Counted from the first letter of the stretch, positions 53,758 through 63,254 are shown. The stretch: 64,000 bases of DNA from Minwuia sp048007105 (GCF_048007105.1 NZ_CP180352.1:558001-622000), one strand, 5' to 3'. Program-made: numbers and translations. The notes: generated by a model from the sequence alone, not told the origin.

Positions 53758-55341
53758 TTAAGTTTCTACCGCTTTTTTTAGCAGGCCGACACCAAGGATA
53801 ACACCTGAAGTCGCCACGGAAACAACCGGGGTCCACCCATATACCTCAACATCAGGGCCTGACGTTATCTGGTAGATAAATAAAAGGAGTCCCGCAAACA
53901 CACCACCAAGTACTGCCCAAAATGCTACTTCCTTTAGTCTATTTATTGATTCAGGCGTATTGTCATCTTCCGAAAGTCCTTTTCCTGTCAAAATGGCCCA
54001 AATGAGCGGTGGCGCCATCGCCAACGCGATGGCAGCGATCACAAACTGAAACACAAACAAGGTTTGAACCGTATTGGGAAGATACAAAATAGCTATCACG
54101 TAGATTGCCACTCCAAATATCGCAAACGCATACTGACACCTTCGAATGCTAGACAAAACACTACGCTCACGATCCTCCTTTTGCTGGGCGCTTTCGTCCT
54201 TCGGCCTGGAATTAGGAACGTCGATCACATCAAGCGCTAGTGTATATCCCACTGCTGTAAGCGCGCTATCTGCCGTGGACAACATTGCGCATATTAATCC
54301 TCCTATTATCAATCCTAAGAAAATTCCCGCTACTGCGCCAACATGCTGAAAAATCTCCGATATGGCTTGCCCAATGATTATATTTGGATCTTCAACTGGC
54401 ACTCCACTCCAAATAAAACCAATAGATGCGCCTATGAAGCCCGGCAAAATTAGCACCCACATCGCAGCCCGACGCATGCCCCACTGAGCGCTCTTCAATT
54501 CTTCGGAATTTAGTGCGCTATTGCCCGATATGACTTGCCAATTTGACATATCTACCAAATTAAAGAGCAAGGCAAATGTCACAACACCAATTATCAAGGG
54601 TGTCGGAAGATCTCCAACACTTAATAACGAACTCGTCCATTCATCGAAATTTGGGAACGCCCATAATACATCTCCTCGCCCTCCTGCCTCCAAGTGCGAG
54701 TTGCTAAGAATTAGCATTCCAAACAGAATCAACAAAAGAGCAAGTGACGCCAGTCGGTTCTGTATGCGGTCAGTCTTAGCTGCCGCAGCCAGCCCCCCAA
54801 TATCACAATAGACCGCCACCAATAATGCTGAAAGCACAACCAACGGCCACCAAACGTCTTGTTGCCCGATAGCAGAAACTATTATTTGAAGAGATATCGA
54901 TATTTCATAGCCAAATATAAGTATCATTCCCAAAATTGAGACCATTGAAGTCAATATCCGGACATTCTTTCCGAATACAAACCCCAAGTAACCGTGAAGC
55001 GTGCGCCCTTTTGCAGCTCTAGCTAATTTCGGCAAATACGAAGCTAATAATAAAATTGAAAGCACCCAAGGAATTTGAAACCAAACCACACTCAGTCCAA
55101 AATAATAACCAAGTACAGCAAAATATGCTATTCCGTTTGCAAATGAAAAACTAGTTCCCCAAAACGCATTTTCTGTCGTATCAGATGAAAGCCTTCCACC
55201 TGCTTCAAAATAGCCGACGTACGTCCATGAGAAACTTCTCGCCTTCCATCCGACGAAAAAAATCGCTGCGACTATGGAGAAAGTCGTGAGAGTGGCCAAG
55301 ACTGCGCCAGCAGGAGAGAACTGCATGAAAACCATCGTCAT
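53758..55341 (-). CDS. SSS-family sodium/solute symporter-like permease
   Basis: A 527-aa polytopic protein with about 13 helices and the LeuT-fold feel of the sodium:solute symporter (SSS) family. Typical features: DTTENAFWGTSFSFANGIAY near the start, YCDIGGLAAAAKTDRIQ in the sodium-site region, and ICAMLSTADSALTAVGYTLA (the S-T-A-D-S motif of SSS TM8/9). Starts at an ATG triplet cluster (55341, 55335, 55326). It is first in the AT-rich four-gene operon. The substrate is not known; a nutrient or an osmolyte would be guesses. Confidence 0.85.
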   Translation of the reverse strand: MTMVFMQFSPAGAVLATLTTFSIVAAIFFVGWKARSFSWTYVGYFEAGGRLSSDTTENAFWGTSFSFANGIAYFAVLGYYFGLSVVWFQIPWVLSILLLASYLPKLARAAKGRTLHGYLGFVFGKNVRILTSMVSILGMILIFGYEISISLQIIVSAIGQQDVWWPLVVLSALLVAVYCDIGGLAAAAKTDRIQNRLASLALLLILFGMLILSNSHLEAGGRGDVLWAFPNFDEWTSSLLSVGDLPTPLIIGVVTFALLFNLVDMSNWQVISGNSALNSEELKSAQWGMRRAAMWVLILPGFIGASIGFIWSGVPVEDPNIIIGQAISEIFQHVGAVAGIFLGLIIGGLICAMLSTADSALTAVGYTLALDVIDVPNSRPKDESAQQKEDRERSVLSSIRRCQYAFAIFGVAIYVIAILYLPNTVQTLFVFQFVIAAIALAMAPPLIWAILTGKGLSEDDNTPESINRLKEVAFWAVLGGVFAGLLLFIYQITSGPDVEVYGWTPVVSVATSGVILGVGLLKKAVET

Positions 55342-55437
55342 TCAGTGTTACTACTAGTGCCGGTCGGATGACTTGATATATGAGCATCCGTTGAGTTTGT
55401 TAGCACAAGATGCAGCAGTCGAGAAGGCGATGCGTGT

Positions 55438-56226
55438 ATGGACAATGCGGAAGGCGCGGCACGCGCCCTGATGGAGGCGCGGAGCAACGCCGCGCGCATT
55501 CCGAGGCTGCCCGAGGGGCTGGCCCCGGCGGACCCGGAGGGCGGCTACGCCATCCAGAAGGTGCACCGCAAGCTGCTGGGCGAGAAGCTGGGCCGCCAGA
55601 TCGGCTGGAAGATCGGCTGCACCAACCCGACGGCGCAGGCCCATATCGGCATCGACGAGCCCTTCTATGGCGGCGTCTTCGAGAAGATGGCCCAGGCCTC
55701 GCCCGCGACGTTCGCCGCGTCCGGCCTGTTCATGACCGTGATCGAGGCCGAGATCGGTTTCCGCCTGAAGGACGACCTGCCGGCCGCGGCCGCGCCCTAC
55801 GATCCGGACTCGGTCGCCGACGCCATCGACTACGCCATGCCCTGCATCGAGATCGTCGACAGCCGCTATGACGACTGGACCACCATCGGCGCGCCGCACA
55901 TCATCGCCGACAATGGCAGCCATGGCGCCTGGGTCCACGGCGCCCCGGTCGCGGACTGGCGCGACCACGACCTCTCCGAGATCGAGGTGCTGCTGACCTG
56001 CAATGGCGAGACGGTGCGCGAGGGCAACGGCTTCGCGGTGATGGGCAACCCGATCAACCCCCTGACCTGGCTCGCCAATGTCCGCGCGGTCTATGCGCGC
56101 GAGGGGCTGAAGGCGGGCGACTACATCTCCACCGGCACCACCATCGACGTCTATCCGGCGAAGGCCGGCGACGTGCTGAAGGCCGATTTCGGCCCCCTGG
56201 GCGCGGTGGAACTGACGATCGTGTAG
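55438..56226 (+). CDS. 2-keto-4-pentenoate hydratase / fumarylacetoacetase-family protein
   Basis: A 262-aa enzyme of the 2-hydroxypenta-2,4-dienoate hydratase group (MhpD/HpaH), which adds water to 2-oxo-4-pentenoates in aromatic meta-cleavage and related pathways. GWKIGCTNPTAQAHIGIDEP near residue 60, a metal-ligand pair in TVIEAEIGFRL, and the C-terminal DYISTGTTIDVYPAKAGDVL match the family. ATG at 55438. It is the first GC-rich gene after the AT-rich island. No meta-cleavage dioxygenase is nearby, so the in vivo substrate is uncertain. Confidence 0.88.
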   Translation: MDNAEGAARALMEARSNAARIPRLPEGLAPADPEGGYAIQKVHRKLLGEKLGRQIGWKIGCTNPTAQAHIGIDEPFYGGVFEKMAQASPATFAASGLFMTVIEAEIGFRLKDDLPAAAAPYDPDSVADAIDYAMPCIEIVDSRYDDWTTIGAPHIIADNGSHGAWVHGAPVADWRDHDLSEIEVLLTCNGETVREGNGFAVMGNPINPLTWLANVRAVYAREGLKAGDYISTGTTIDVYPAKAGDVLKADFGPLGAVELTIV

Positions 56227-56286
56227 GCAGCCAGTTTTCCGCCTTCGGACTTGATCCGAAGGCCTCGGCGCAAGCGGATGGACAAG

Positions 56287-56309
56287 GTCCTCGGGTCAAG
56301 CCCGAGGAC
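56287..56309. repeat. Short palindromic repeat (family 2)
   Basis: GTCCTCGGG-TCAAG-CCCGAGGAC, perfect arms of 9 bases, in the gap between the hydratase and mnmA stops. Confidence 0.75.
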
Positions 56310-56465
56310 CTCAAAAGCTGGCCGGTGATGCGTGCCAGGAGCCTATCCCCGCCCGGTCGGCACGCAGCGCGGCTCAGACATATCAGAAGTGTTTCCACCC
56401 GCAGCGGGACTTGATCCCGCTGCCCAGTTCCGAGCGGATGTAGAGCCGTGGCCGCGCCGGTCTGG

Positions 56466-56488
56466 GTCCCGGGATCAAGTCCCGGGAC
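56466..56488. repeat. Short palindromic repeat (family 2)
   Basis: Identical over 23 bases, with shared flanking bases on both sides, to the copy at 45331-45353. It lies 15 bases downstream of mnmA. Confidence 0.8.
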
Positions 56489-56503
56489 GGGTGGGAGGTT
56501 CCC

Positions 56504-57649
56504 CTACGCCGCCGCGCTCTGCGCCTCGGCGATCCAGCCGCCGCCGAGCACACGGCCGCCGTCGTAGAAGACGCAGGCCTGGCCGGCCGAGACGCCGTAT
56601 TCGGGCGCGTCGAACTGTACGTGGGCGAAGCCGGAGGCCGCCGGGTAGAGCGTTGCCGGAGCCGCGGGGGCGTTATTTCGGATCTTCGCCGTGACGCTCA
56701 GCCCGTCGGCAGGGATCGCGCCGGATCCGAGCCAGTTCAGTTCTTTCACCGTCAGGCTGGAGACGGCCAGCGCCTCGCGCGGGCCGACGACGACGCGGGC
56801 CCTGTCCGGCTCCAGCCGCACGACGAAGCGCGGCTGCGTGTCCTCGCCCCGGCCATCGATCCCACCGCCCAGGCCGAGGCCCTTGCGCTGGCCGATGGTG
56901 AAGCCGAGCACGCCGTCATGGATCCCGAGCACGCGGCCGTCCATGTCGACGATCTCGCCGGGGATGCGGGCGTCGGGGCGCAGCTTCTCGATCACGCGGC
57001 GGTAGTCGCCGTTGGGCACGAAGCAGATGTCCTGGCTGTCGGGCTTGGCCGCCACCGGCAGGCCGAGCCGCTCGGCATGCGCCCGCACTTCCGACTTCGG
57101 CAGATCGCCGAGGGGGAAGCGCAGGAAATCGAGCTGCTCGCGCGTGGTGGCGAACAGGAAATAGCTCTGGTCGCGGCTGTCATCGGCGGCGGCGTGCAGT
57201 TCCGCACCGTCCGGACCTGCCGCGCGCTTCACATAGTGCCCGGTCGCCAGCGCCACGGCGCTCAGATCCCTCGCCGTCGTCAGCAGGTCGCGGAACTTGA
57301 CCGTCTGGTTGCAGCGGATGCAGGGCACCGGCGTCTCACCCCGCAGATAGGCGTCGGCGAAATCGTCGACGACCGAGTCCCGGAAGCGGCTTTCATAGTC
57401 GAGCACGTAATGGGGGATGCCGATCCGGTCGGCGACGTTGCGGGCGTCGAGAATGTCCTGCCCCGCACAGCAGGCGCCCTTGCGCTCGACGGCCGCACCA
57501 TGGTCGTAGAGCTGCAGCGTGATCCCGACGACGTCGTAGCCGGCTTCCTTGCAGAGCGCGGCGGTGACTGACGAGTCCACGCCGCCCGACATGGCGACGA
57601 CGACGCGCGCCGCGCTGCGCTCTCCCGGAATGTCCAGATCGATGCTCAT
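56504..57649 (-). CDS. mnmA: tRNA 2-thiouridylase
   Basis: A 381-aa enzyme that thiolates U34 of tRNA-Glu, -Gln and -Lys. The PP-loop VVVAMSGGVDSSVTAALCKE binds ATP. The two catalytic cysteines lie in GACCAGQDILDARNVA and TPVPCIRCNQTVKF. The segment KPDSQDICFVPNGDYRRVIE and the C-terminal beta-barrel (GQACVFYDGGRVLGGGWI) are typical. ATG at 57649; the longer frame upstream is not part of the gene. It is divergent from the choline-binding-protein gene. Confidence 0.96.
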   Translation of the reverse strand: MSIDLDIPGERSAARVVVAMSGGVDSSVTAALCKEAGYDVVGITLQLYDHGAAVERKGACCAGQDILDARNVADRIGIPHYVLDYESRFRDSVVDDFADAYLRGETPVPCIRCNQTVKFRDLLTTARDLSAVALATGHYVKRAAGPDGAELHAAADDSRDQSYFLFATTREQLDFLRFPLGDLPKSEVRAHAERLGLPVAAKPDSQDICFVPNGDYRRVIEKLRPDARIPGEIVDMDGRVLGIHDGVLGFTIGQRKGLGLGGGIDGRGEDTQPRFVVRLEPDRARVVVGPREALAVSSLTVKELNWLGSGAIPADGLSVTAKIRNNAPAAPATLYPAASGFAHVQFDAPEYGVSAGQACVFYDGGRVLGGGWIAEAQSAAA

Positions 57650-57753
57650 GAGCGGCTGATATATCGCCCCGCCACGGCTGCGCAAGGATGCTTGACCTTC
57701 CCCGCCCCACCACGGATCGTGGCCGCCAACAACGAACGACAAGGGAGAGCGAC

Positions 57754-58713
57754 ATGCGCAACATCTTCATGCGCGCCACCATTGGCGCGGCCATCCTGGC
57801 GCTGGCGGGCGGTTTCGCCTCGGGCAGCCGGGCGGACGAAGAGCCGATCCAGTGCAAGGAAGTCACCTTCTCCGACGTCGGCTGGACCGACATCACCGCC
57901 ACCACCGCAGCCACAAGTGCGGTGCTGCAGGCGCTGGGCTACGAGACCGACATCAAGGTGCTGTCCGTGCCGGTGACCTACGCCTCGCTCAAGAACGGCG
58001 ACATCGACGTCTTCCTCGGCAACTGGATGCCGACCATGGAGGCCGACATCGCGCCCTACCGCGAGGACGGTTCGGTCGAGACCGTCGGCGTCAATCTGGA
58101 AGGCGCGAAATACACGCTGGCGGTGCCGAAATACACATACGCCGCCGGCCTGAAGAGCTTCGCCGACATCGCCAAGTTCCGCGATCAGCTGGACGGCAAG
58201 ATCTACGGCATCGAGCCGGGCAATGACGGCAACCGCCTGATCCTGGAGATGATCGAGAAGGACGCCTTCGGCCTGAAGGGCTTCGACGTGGTCGAGAGCT
58301 CCGAGCAGGGCATGCTGGCGCAGGTCGGCCGCGCGGTGAAACGCGACGAGCACGTCGTCTTCCTCGGCTGGGCGCCGCATCCGATGAATGCCAATTACGA
58401 GATGGAATATCTCTCGGGCGGCGACGACTGGTTCGGCCCCGACTATGGCGGCGCGACCGTCTACACCAATGTCCGCGCGGGCTATCTCGACGAGTGCAAG
58501 AACCTCGGCGCGTTTCTGAAGAACCTGACCTTCACGCTGCCCATGGAGAACGAGATCATGGGCGCGATCCTGAACGACGGCGAGGAAGCCGACGACGCCG
58601 CGAAGACCTGGCTGAAGGGGCATCCGGAGATGCTCGACAAGTGGCTGAAGGGCGTGAAGACCTGGGACGGCAAGGACGGCCGCGCCGCAGTGAAGTCCGC
58701 CCTCGGCGCGTAG
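57754..58713 (+). CDS. choX: Choline/glycine-betaine ABC-type substrate-binding protein
   Basis: A 319-aa periplasmic receptor. A signal peptide (about 28 residues, ending SGSRADEEP) precedes the mature chain. FSDVGWTDITATTAATSAVL, VPVTYASLKNGDIDVFLGNW and MPTMEADIAPY are characteristic of ChoX/ProX-like receptors, where aromatic residues cage the trimethylammonium group; here the aromatic candidates include W in GNW and VFLGWAPHPMN, and Y residues in the C-lobe. GGGAG precedes the ATG. The permease and ATPase genes (ChoV/ChoW) are not adjacent, so the receptor is an orphan in this window. Confidence 0.88.
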   Translation: MRNIFMRATIGAAILALAGGFASGSRADEEPIQCKEVTFSDVGWTDITATTAATSAVLQALGYETDIKVLSVPVTYASLKNGDIDVFLGNWMPTMEADIAPYREDGSVETVGVNLEGAKYTLAVPKYTYAAGLKSFADIAKFRDQLDGKIYGIEPGNDGNRLILEMIEKDAFGLKGFDVVESSEQGMLAQVGRAVKRDEHVVFLGWAPHPMNANYEMEYLSGGDDWFGPDYGGATVYTNVRAGYLDECKNLGAFLKNLTFTLPMENEIMGAILNDGEEADDAAKTWLKGHPEMLDKWLKGVKTWDGKDGRAAVKSALGA

Positions 58714-58785
58714 TCCCGAGACACGGGCGGCCGGCCGCTTCCTCCCGGGAAGGGCCGGCCTCTCGCGCACCGCCATCGTCCGTGG

Positions 58786-59481
58786 CTAGTTCCGGACGAT
58801 CTCGATCAGTTCGATGGTGAAGTTCAGCACCTCGTTGGGTCCGATCACGTCACCGGCGCCCTGCGCGCCATAGGCCAGATCCGACGGGATCCAGACCTCC
58901 CACTTGCTGCCCGCGGGCATCATCTGCAGGGCTTCCTGCCAGCCGGGAATGACCTGGCCCACCCGGAACACGGCCGGCTCGCCGCGCTGGTAGGAACTGT
59001 CGAAGACGGTGCCGTCGAGCAACCGTCCCTCGTAGTGCACCCGAACCGTGTCGATGCCTCCGGGGACCGGCCCGCTGCCATTCGTGGTCACCAGATACTG
59101 GAGGCCCGACGCCTTTGTGGTCACGCCGGGCTGGCCGCGGTTCTGTTCCAGGAAGGCCTGCCCCCGGGCCCGCGCCTCCTCGCCTGCACGGCTCTTCTCA
59201 TCGGCCATTCGTGCCTGGACCGCCGCGATCGTCGTCTGCATCTCCTCGCTGCTCAGACGCGGTTGCCGGCCTGCAAATGTATCCCTCATCGCCTGCGTGA
59301 ACGCCTCGATGTCGAGCTTGTCGCTGAAGCCCTGCTGCTTCAGCTGATCGGCCAGCCGCAGGCCGATCATGTAGCTGTATCGCTTGTCCACGGTATCGAG
59401 CGGGACCGAGTCCTGAGCCATCGCGCCGCCTGTGACTGCAAGCGCCATCAGAGCGGCTATCGCTGTTGATCGGATCATCAA
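58786..59481 (-). CDS. FKBP-type peptidyl-prolyl isomerase, exported
   Basis: A 231-aa periplasmic folding helper of the FkpA/Mip type. Signal peptide 1-22 (ALMALAVTGGAMA). Residues 23-120 form the helical dimerisation domain (YSYMIGLRLADQLKQQGFSD). The FKBP domain covers roughly 125-229: VRVHYEGRLLDGTVFDSSYQ, VIPGWQEALQMMPAGSKWEV, LAYGAQGAG and a final strand. It lies immediately downstream of the acyl-CoA dehydrogenase on the same strand, the two frames abutting at 59481/59482. Confidence 0.94.
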   Translation of the reverse strand: MMIRSTAIAALMALAVTGGAMAQDSVPLDTVDKRYSYMIGLRLADQLKQQGFSDKLDIEAFTQAMRDTFAGRQPRLSSEEMQTTIAAVQARMADEKSRAGEEARARGQAFLEQNRGQPGVTTKASGLQYLVTTNGSGPVPGGIDTVRVHYEGRLLDGTVFDSSYQRGEPAVFRVGQVIPGWQEALQMMPAGSKWEVWIPSDLAYGAQGAGDVIGPNEVLNFTIELIEIVRN

Positions 59482-60781
59482 TCAGGCTCCCTCGGCGAGT
59501 TCGGCCAGCGCATCCGCAAATTTCTCCTCTGCCTCGGCCTTCAGCCGGGGCAGGTGATAGCTCGGGAAGACCTCGTTGGTCGGCGCGTAGTCGCGAAGCA
59601 ACTGCCGGGCGACGGTGATCTTGTGCACCTCCGACGGTCCGTCGGCGAGGCCCATGTGGAAGCTCTGCAGCACCTGATCGGCGAAGGGCATCTCCGACGA
59701 GATTCCGATGGAGCCGTGCAGGTAGAGCGCCGCGGAGGCGATGTCGTGCAGCACCTTCGGCATCTGCGCCTTCACCGCGGCGATGTCCTTCCGGACCTTC
59801 ATGTAGTCCTGATAATGGTCGATCCGCCAGGCGGTGCGCAGCACGAACAGGCGGAACTGCTCCATCATGATCCAGGCGTCGGCGATCTTCTCCTGCGTCA
59901 TCTGCTTGTCGGCCAGTTTCTCGCCCTTGGTCTCGCGGCTGAGGGCGCGTTCGCACATCATGTCGAAGATCATCCGCACGCGGCCCAGCGTGCGCATGGC
60001 GTGGTGGATGCGCCCGCCGCCGAGCCGCACCTGCGCCACCTTGAAGGCCTCGCCGCGCCGGCCGAGCAGATGATCCTTGGGCACCCGCACGTCGGTGTAG
60101 CGGACATAGGCGTGGCTGCCTTCCTTCTCGGTGGCGAAGCCGACATTGCGCACGATCTCCACGCCCGGCGTGTCGGTCGGCACGATGAACATCGACATGC
60201 GCGAGACCGTCGGTTTCTCGGGGTCGGTGACCGCCATGACGATCAGGAAGCTGGACCAGCGCGCGTTGGAGGAGAACCACTTCTCCCCGTTGATCACCCA
60301 GTCGTCCCCGTCCGGTTCGGCCCGTGTGACGAAGACGCCCGGATCGGCGCCGCCCTGCGGTTCGGTCATCGAAAAGCAGGAGACGATCTCGTTGGCCAGC
60401 AGCGGCTCCAGCCAGCGCTTCTTCTGCTCGGGCGTGCCGAAATGGGCGAGGATCTCGGAATTGCCGGTATCCGGGGCCTGACATCCGAAGGTGATCGGGC
60501 CGAAGCGGGTGCGGCCCAGGATCTCGTTCATCAGGGCGAGCTTGACCTGGCCGTAGCCGGGGCCGCCGAGATCGGGACCGAGATGGCAGGCCCAGAGCCC
60601 GCGTTCCCGCACCTGCACCTGCAGCGGCCAGGACCAGCTTGACGAACTTCGGATCGGCGATGTCGTAGGCGCTGCCGAGCACGTGATCCAGCGGCTCGAC
60701 CTCGCGTTTCACGAAGTCGTCCATCCAGTCCAGCGCGTCCTGAAATTCGGGATCGGTCTCGAAATCCCAAGCCATCGCCAT
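59482..60781 (-). pseudogene. Acyl-CoA dehydrogenase, frameshifted near the N-terminus
   Basis: ATG at 60781, behind GGGGAGGAC, starts MAMAWDFETDPEFQDALDWM and reads well to ADPKFVKLV near 60635. The frame then diverges at a GCAGGTGCAGGTGC stretch. The rest of the dehydrogenase (LQVQVRERGLWACHLGPDLG, SMTEPQGGADPG, then to the stop at 59482) is in another frame and is fully conserved over 370 residues. The total length of 1300 bases is not a multiple of three. A one-base gain or two-base loss at about 60627 explains it; real inactivation and sequence error cannot be told apart. Family: medium/long-chain FadE-like flavoenzymes. Confidence 0.88.
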
Positions 60782-60886
60782 GTCCTCCCCTTGTTGCGAC
60801 GGGCGGAGTGTAGCATCCGGCGCAAGGGCGTGAGTCATGCCGCGACTGCACTTCCGCCACCCGGCAATACCGGCTAAACCCGCGCC

Positions 60887-61810
60887 ATGGCCACCGCGAC
60901 CGACACCACCGCACGCGACCCCGTCTACGGCATCATCATGCCGGTGGTGTTCGTCTTCCTGTGGTCCACCGGCTTCATCGGCGCCAAGTTCGGCCTGCCC
61001 TATGTCGAGCCGCTGACCTTCCTGTCCATGCGCTTCTGGATGGTGGTCGCAGGGTTCCTGGCCTTCAGCCTGATCGTCCGCGCGCCCTGGCCGAAACGGG
61101 CCATCGACTGGATGCACATCGCCGTGGTCGGCGTGCTGCTGCACGGCGTCTATCTGGGCGGCGTCTTCACCTCGATCAGCCTGGGCGTCGAGGCCGGCAC
61201 CTCCGCCCTGATCGTCGCCATCCAGCCCCTGCTGGTGGCGCTGCTGGCCGCGCCGGTGCTGAACGAGAAGGTGACCGCCCGGCAGTGGCTGGGACTGGCG
61301 CTCGGCATCGCCGGCGTGACGCTGGTGGTCTGGCGCAAGCTGGAGCTCGGGCTGGGCACGCCGCTCGGCATGGGCTTCTCGGTCATCGCGCTGATCGGCA
61401 TCACCATCGGCACGCTCTACCAGAAGCGCTATTGCGGCACGCTCGATATCCGGACCGGCAATGTCATCCAGTTCACCGCGGCCGGCCTGATGCTGACCGT
61501 CCTGGCCTTCGCCTTCGAGACCCGCGAGGTCGACTGGACGGGCGAGTTCATCTTCGCCATCGGCTGGCTGGTGGTGGTGCTCTCCTTCGGCGCGACGACG
61601 CTGCTGCTGCTGCTGATCCGGAGGGGCGCGGCCTCGCAGGTCTCCAGCCTGTTCTTCCTCGTCCCCGCCGTCGCCGCCCTGATCGCCTGGCCGCTGTTCG
61701 GGGAGACCTTCGGGCCGCTGGCCGTGGCCGGCATGGCGCTGGTGACCGTCGGCGTCGCACTGGTTACCTTGGGCGGGGGTCGGCAGGCGAAACCGGCGGT
61801 GAGGTCGTGA
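60887..61810 (+). CDS. EamA/DMT-family transporter
   Basis: A 307-aa inner-membrane protein with ten predicted helices in two EamA repeats. The first starts VFVFLWSTGFIGAKFGLPYV, and includes SLGVEAGTSALIVAIQPLLV. The second includes FSVIALIGITIGTLYQKRYC and ends with SSLFFLVPAVAALIAWPLFG. Members export amino acids or other metabolites; the substrate is unknown. Its stop overlaps the region of the following ATG, with one base between them (61810 and 61812), so the next gene is likely cotranscribed. Confidence 0.9.
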   Translation: MATATDTTARDPVYGIIMPVVFVFLWSTGFIGAKFGLPYVEPLTFLSMRFWMVVAGFLAFSLIVRAPWPKRAIDWMHIAVVGVLLHGVYLGGVFTSISLGVEAGTSALIVAIQPLLVALLAAPVLNEKVTARQWLGLALGIAGVTLVVWRKLELGLGTPLGMGFSVIALIGITIGTLYQKRYCGTLDIRTGNVIQFTAAGLMLTVLAFAFETREVDWTGEFIFAIGWLVVVLSFGATTLLLLLIRRGAASQVSSLFFLVPAVAALIAWPLFGETFGPLAVAGMALVTVGVALVTLGGGRQAKPAVRS

Positions 61811-61811
61811 C

Positions 61812-63254
61812 ATGACGGAGACGGAGGCCCGGGTCTTTCCGGTGCTGTTGTCGGGCGGCTCGGGCACGCGGCTCTGGCCGCTCTCGCGCAGCCTCTACCC
61901 CAAGCAGCTGCTGCCGCTGTCGGGCGAGGAGACCATGCTGCAGGCGACCGCGCTGCGCATGCCCGCCGATACCGCCTTCGCGCCGCCGCTGGTGATCTGC
62001 AACAACGACCACCGCTTCATCATCGCCGAGCAGCTTCGCGCCATCGGCCGGGACGCGCTGTCGATCATGCTGGAACCCGTGGGCCGCAACACTGCGCCGG
62101 CTGCCGCCGCGGCGGCGCTGTTCTGCCGCCGCCAGCGCGAGGACGCAGTCATCGTGCTGCTGCCGGCCGATCACGTCATCCGCGACGTACCCGAATTCCG
62201 CCGCCGGCTGGACCAGGCCATCGCGCTGGCCGACAAGGGCCACATCGTCACCTTCGGCATCCAGCCGACCGAACCGCATACCGGCTACGGCTACATCCTG
62301 CAGGGCGCCGAGATCGAGCCGGAAGCCTTCCACATCGACCAGTTCACCGAGAAACCCGACGCGGCAACCGCGACCGGCTACATCGCGGCGGGCGGCTACA
62401 GCTGGAACTCGGGCATGTTCGTCGCCCGCGCCGGCGTGCTGCTGGACGAGATGGCCGCCTTCCGCCCGGACATCGTCGAGTCGGTCACCGCCGCGCTGGA
62501 CAGGGCCGAGCCGGATCTCGACTTCCTCCGGCTTGACGAGGAAGCCTTCGCCGCCTGCCCGGCGCAGTCCATCGACTTCGCGGTGATGGAGCGGACCGAC
62601 CGTGCCGCGGTCATCCCGTGCGCTTTCGGCTGGTCCGATATCGGCTCGTGGAACGCGCTCTGGGAAATCGCGGACAAGGACGCCGACGGCAACGCCACGG
62701 CGGGCGACGTCATCCTGAAGGACGTGAAGAACAGCTACATCCACACCGAGAAGACGGTCGTCGCGGCCATCGGTGTCTCCGACCTGACGGTGGTCGAGAC
62801 CTCCGACGCCGTGCTGATCGCGCATCGCGACCGGGCGCAGGACGTCAAGGACGTGGTGGAGGTGCTGAAGAGTTCGGGCCGCCAGGAACACGAGAGCCAT
62901 GTCCGCCACTACCGGCCCTGGGGCTATTACGAGCCGCTGGACGGCGGCCCGCGCTTCCAGGTGAAGCGGCTGATGGTGAAGCCGGGCGCGAAGCTCTCCT
63001 TCCAGCTGCACCACCACCGGGCCGAGCACTGGGTGGTCGTCACCGGCACCGCCGAGGTCACCAACGGCAACGAGACCCGGTTGCTGTCGGAGAACGAGTC
63101 GACCTTCATTCCCATCGGCACGCCGCATCGCCTGGCAAATCCCGGCAAGGTCGATCTGGAAGTGATCGAGATCCAGTCCGGCACCTATCTGGGCGAGGAC
63201 GACATCGTCCGCCTCGACGACCCCTACAACCGCGCCGACCACGAGACGAAATAG
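61812..63254 (+). CDS. Mannose-1-phosphate guanylyltransferase / mannose-6-phosphate isomerase
   Basis: A 480-aa bifunctional sugar enzyme of the ManC/AlgA/CpsB type. The N-terminal guanylyltransferase carries VLLSGGSGTRLWPLSRSLYP KQLLPL and the signature FTEKPDAATATGYIAAGGY. The type II phosphomannose isomerase cupin follows from about residue 350: RPWGYYEPLDGGPRFQVKRL, then SFQLHHHRAEHWVVVTGTAE and PIGTPHRLANPGK. It makes GDP-mannose for exopolysaccharide, LPS or glycoprotein. It is coupled to the upstream EamA gene. The UDP-glucuronate epimerase-like gene at 30595 fits the same surface-sugar theme, but is distant. Confidence 0.93.
   Translation: MTETEARVFPVLLSGGSGTRLWPLSRSLYPKQLLPLSGEETMLQATALRMPADTAFAPPLVICNNDHRFIIAEQLRAIGRDALSIMLEPVGRNTAPAAAAAALFCRRQREDAVIVLLPADHVIRDVPEFRRRLDQAIALADKGHIVTFGIQPTEPHTGYGYILQGAEIEPEAFHIDQFTEKPDAATATGYIAAGGYSWNSGMFVARAGVLLDEMAAFRPDIVESVTAALDRAEPDLDFLRLDEEAFAACPAQSIDFAVMERTDRAAVIPCAFGWSDIGSWNALWEIADKDADGNATAGDVILKDVKNSYIHTEKTVVAAIGVSDLTVVETSDAVLIAHRDRAQDVKDVVEVLKSSGRQEHESHVRHYRPWGYYEPLDGGPRFQVKRLMVKPGAKLSFQLHHHRAEHWVVVTGTAEVTNGNETRLLSENESTFIPIGTPHRLANPGKVDLEVIEIQSGTYLGEDDIVRLDDPYNRADHETK

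Noticed and set aside
59198..61867. Very long minus frame of 889 codons
   Set aside because: It is a mosaic of the antisense of the EamA gene, the real N-terminus of the acyl-CoA dehydrogenase (60,781 to about 60,630) and out-of-frame shadow of the rest. Only the dehydrogenase start within it is real.
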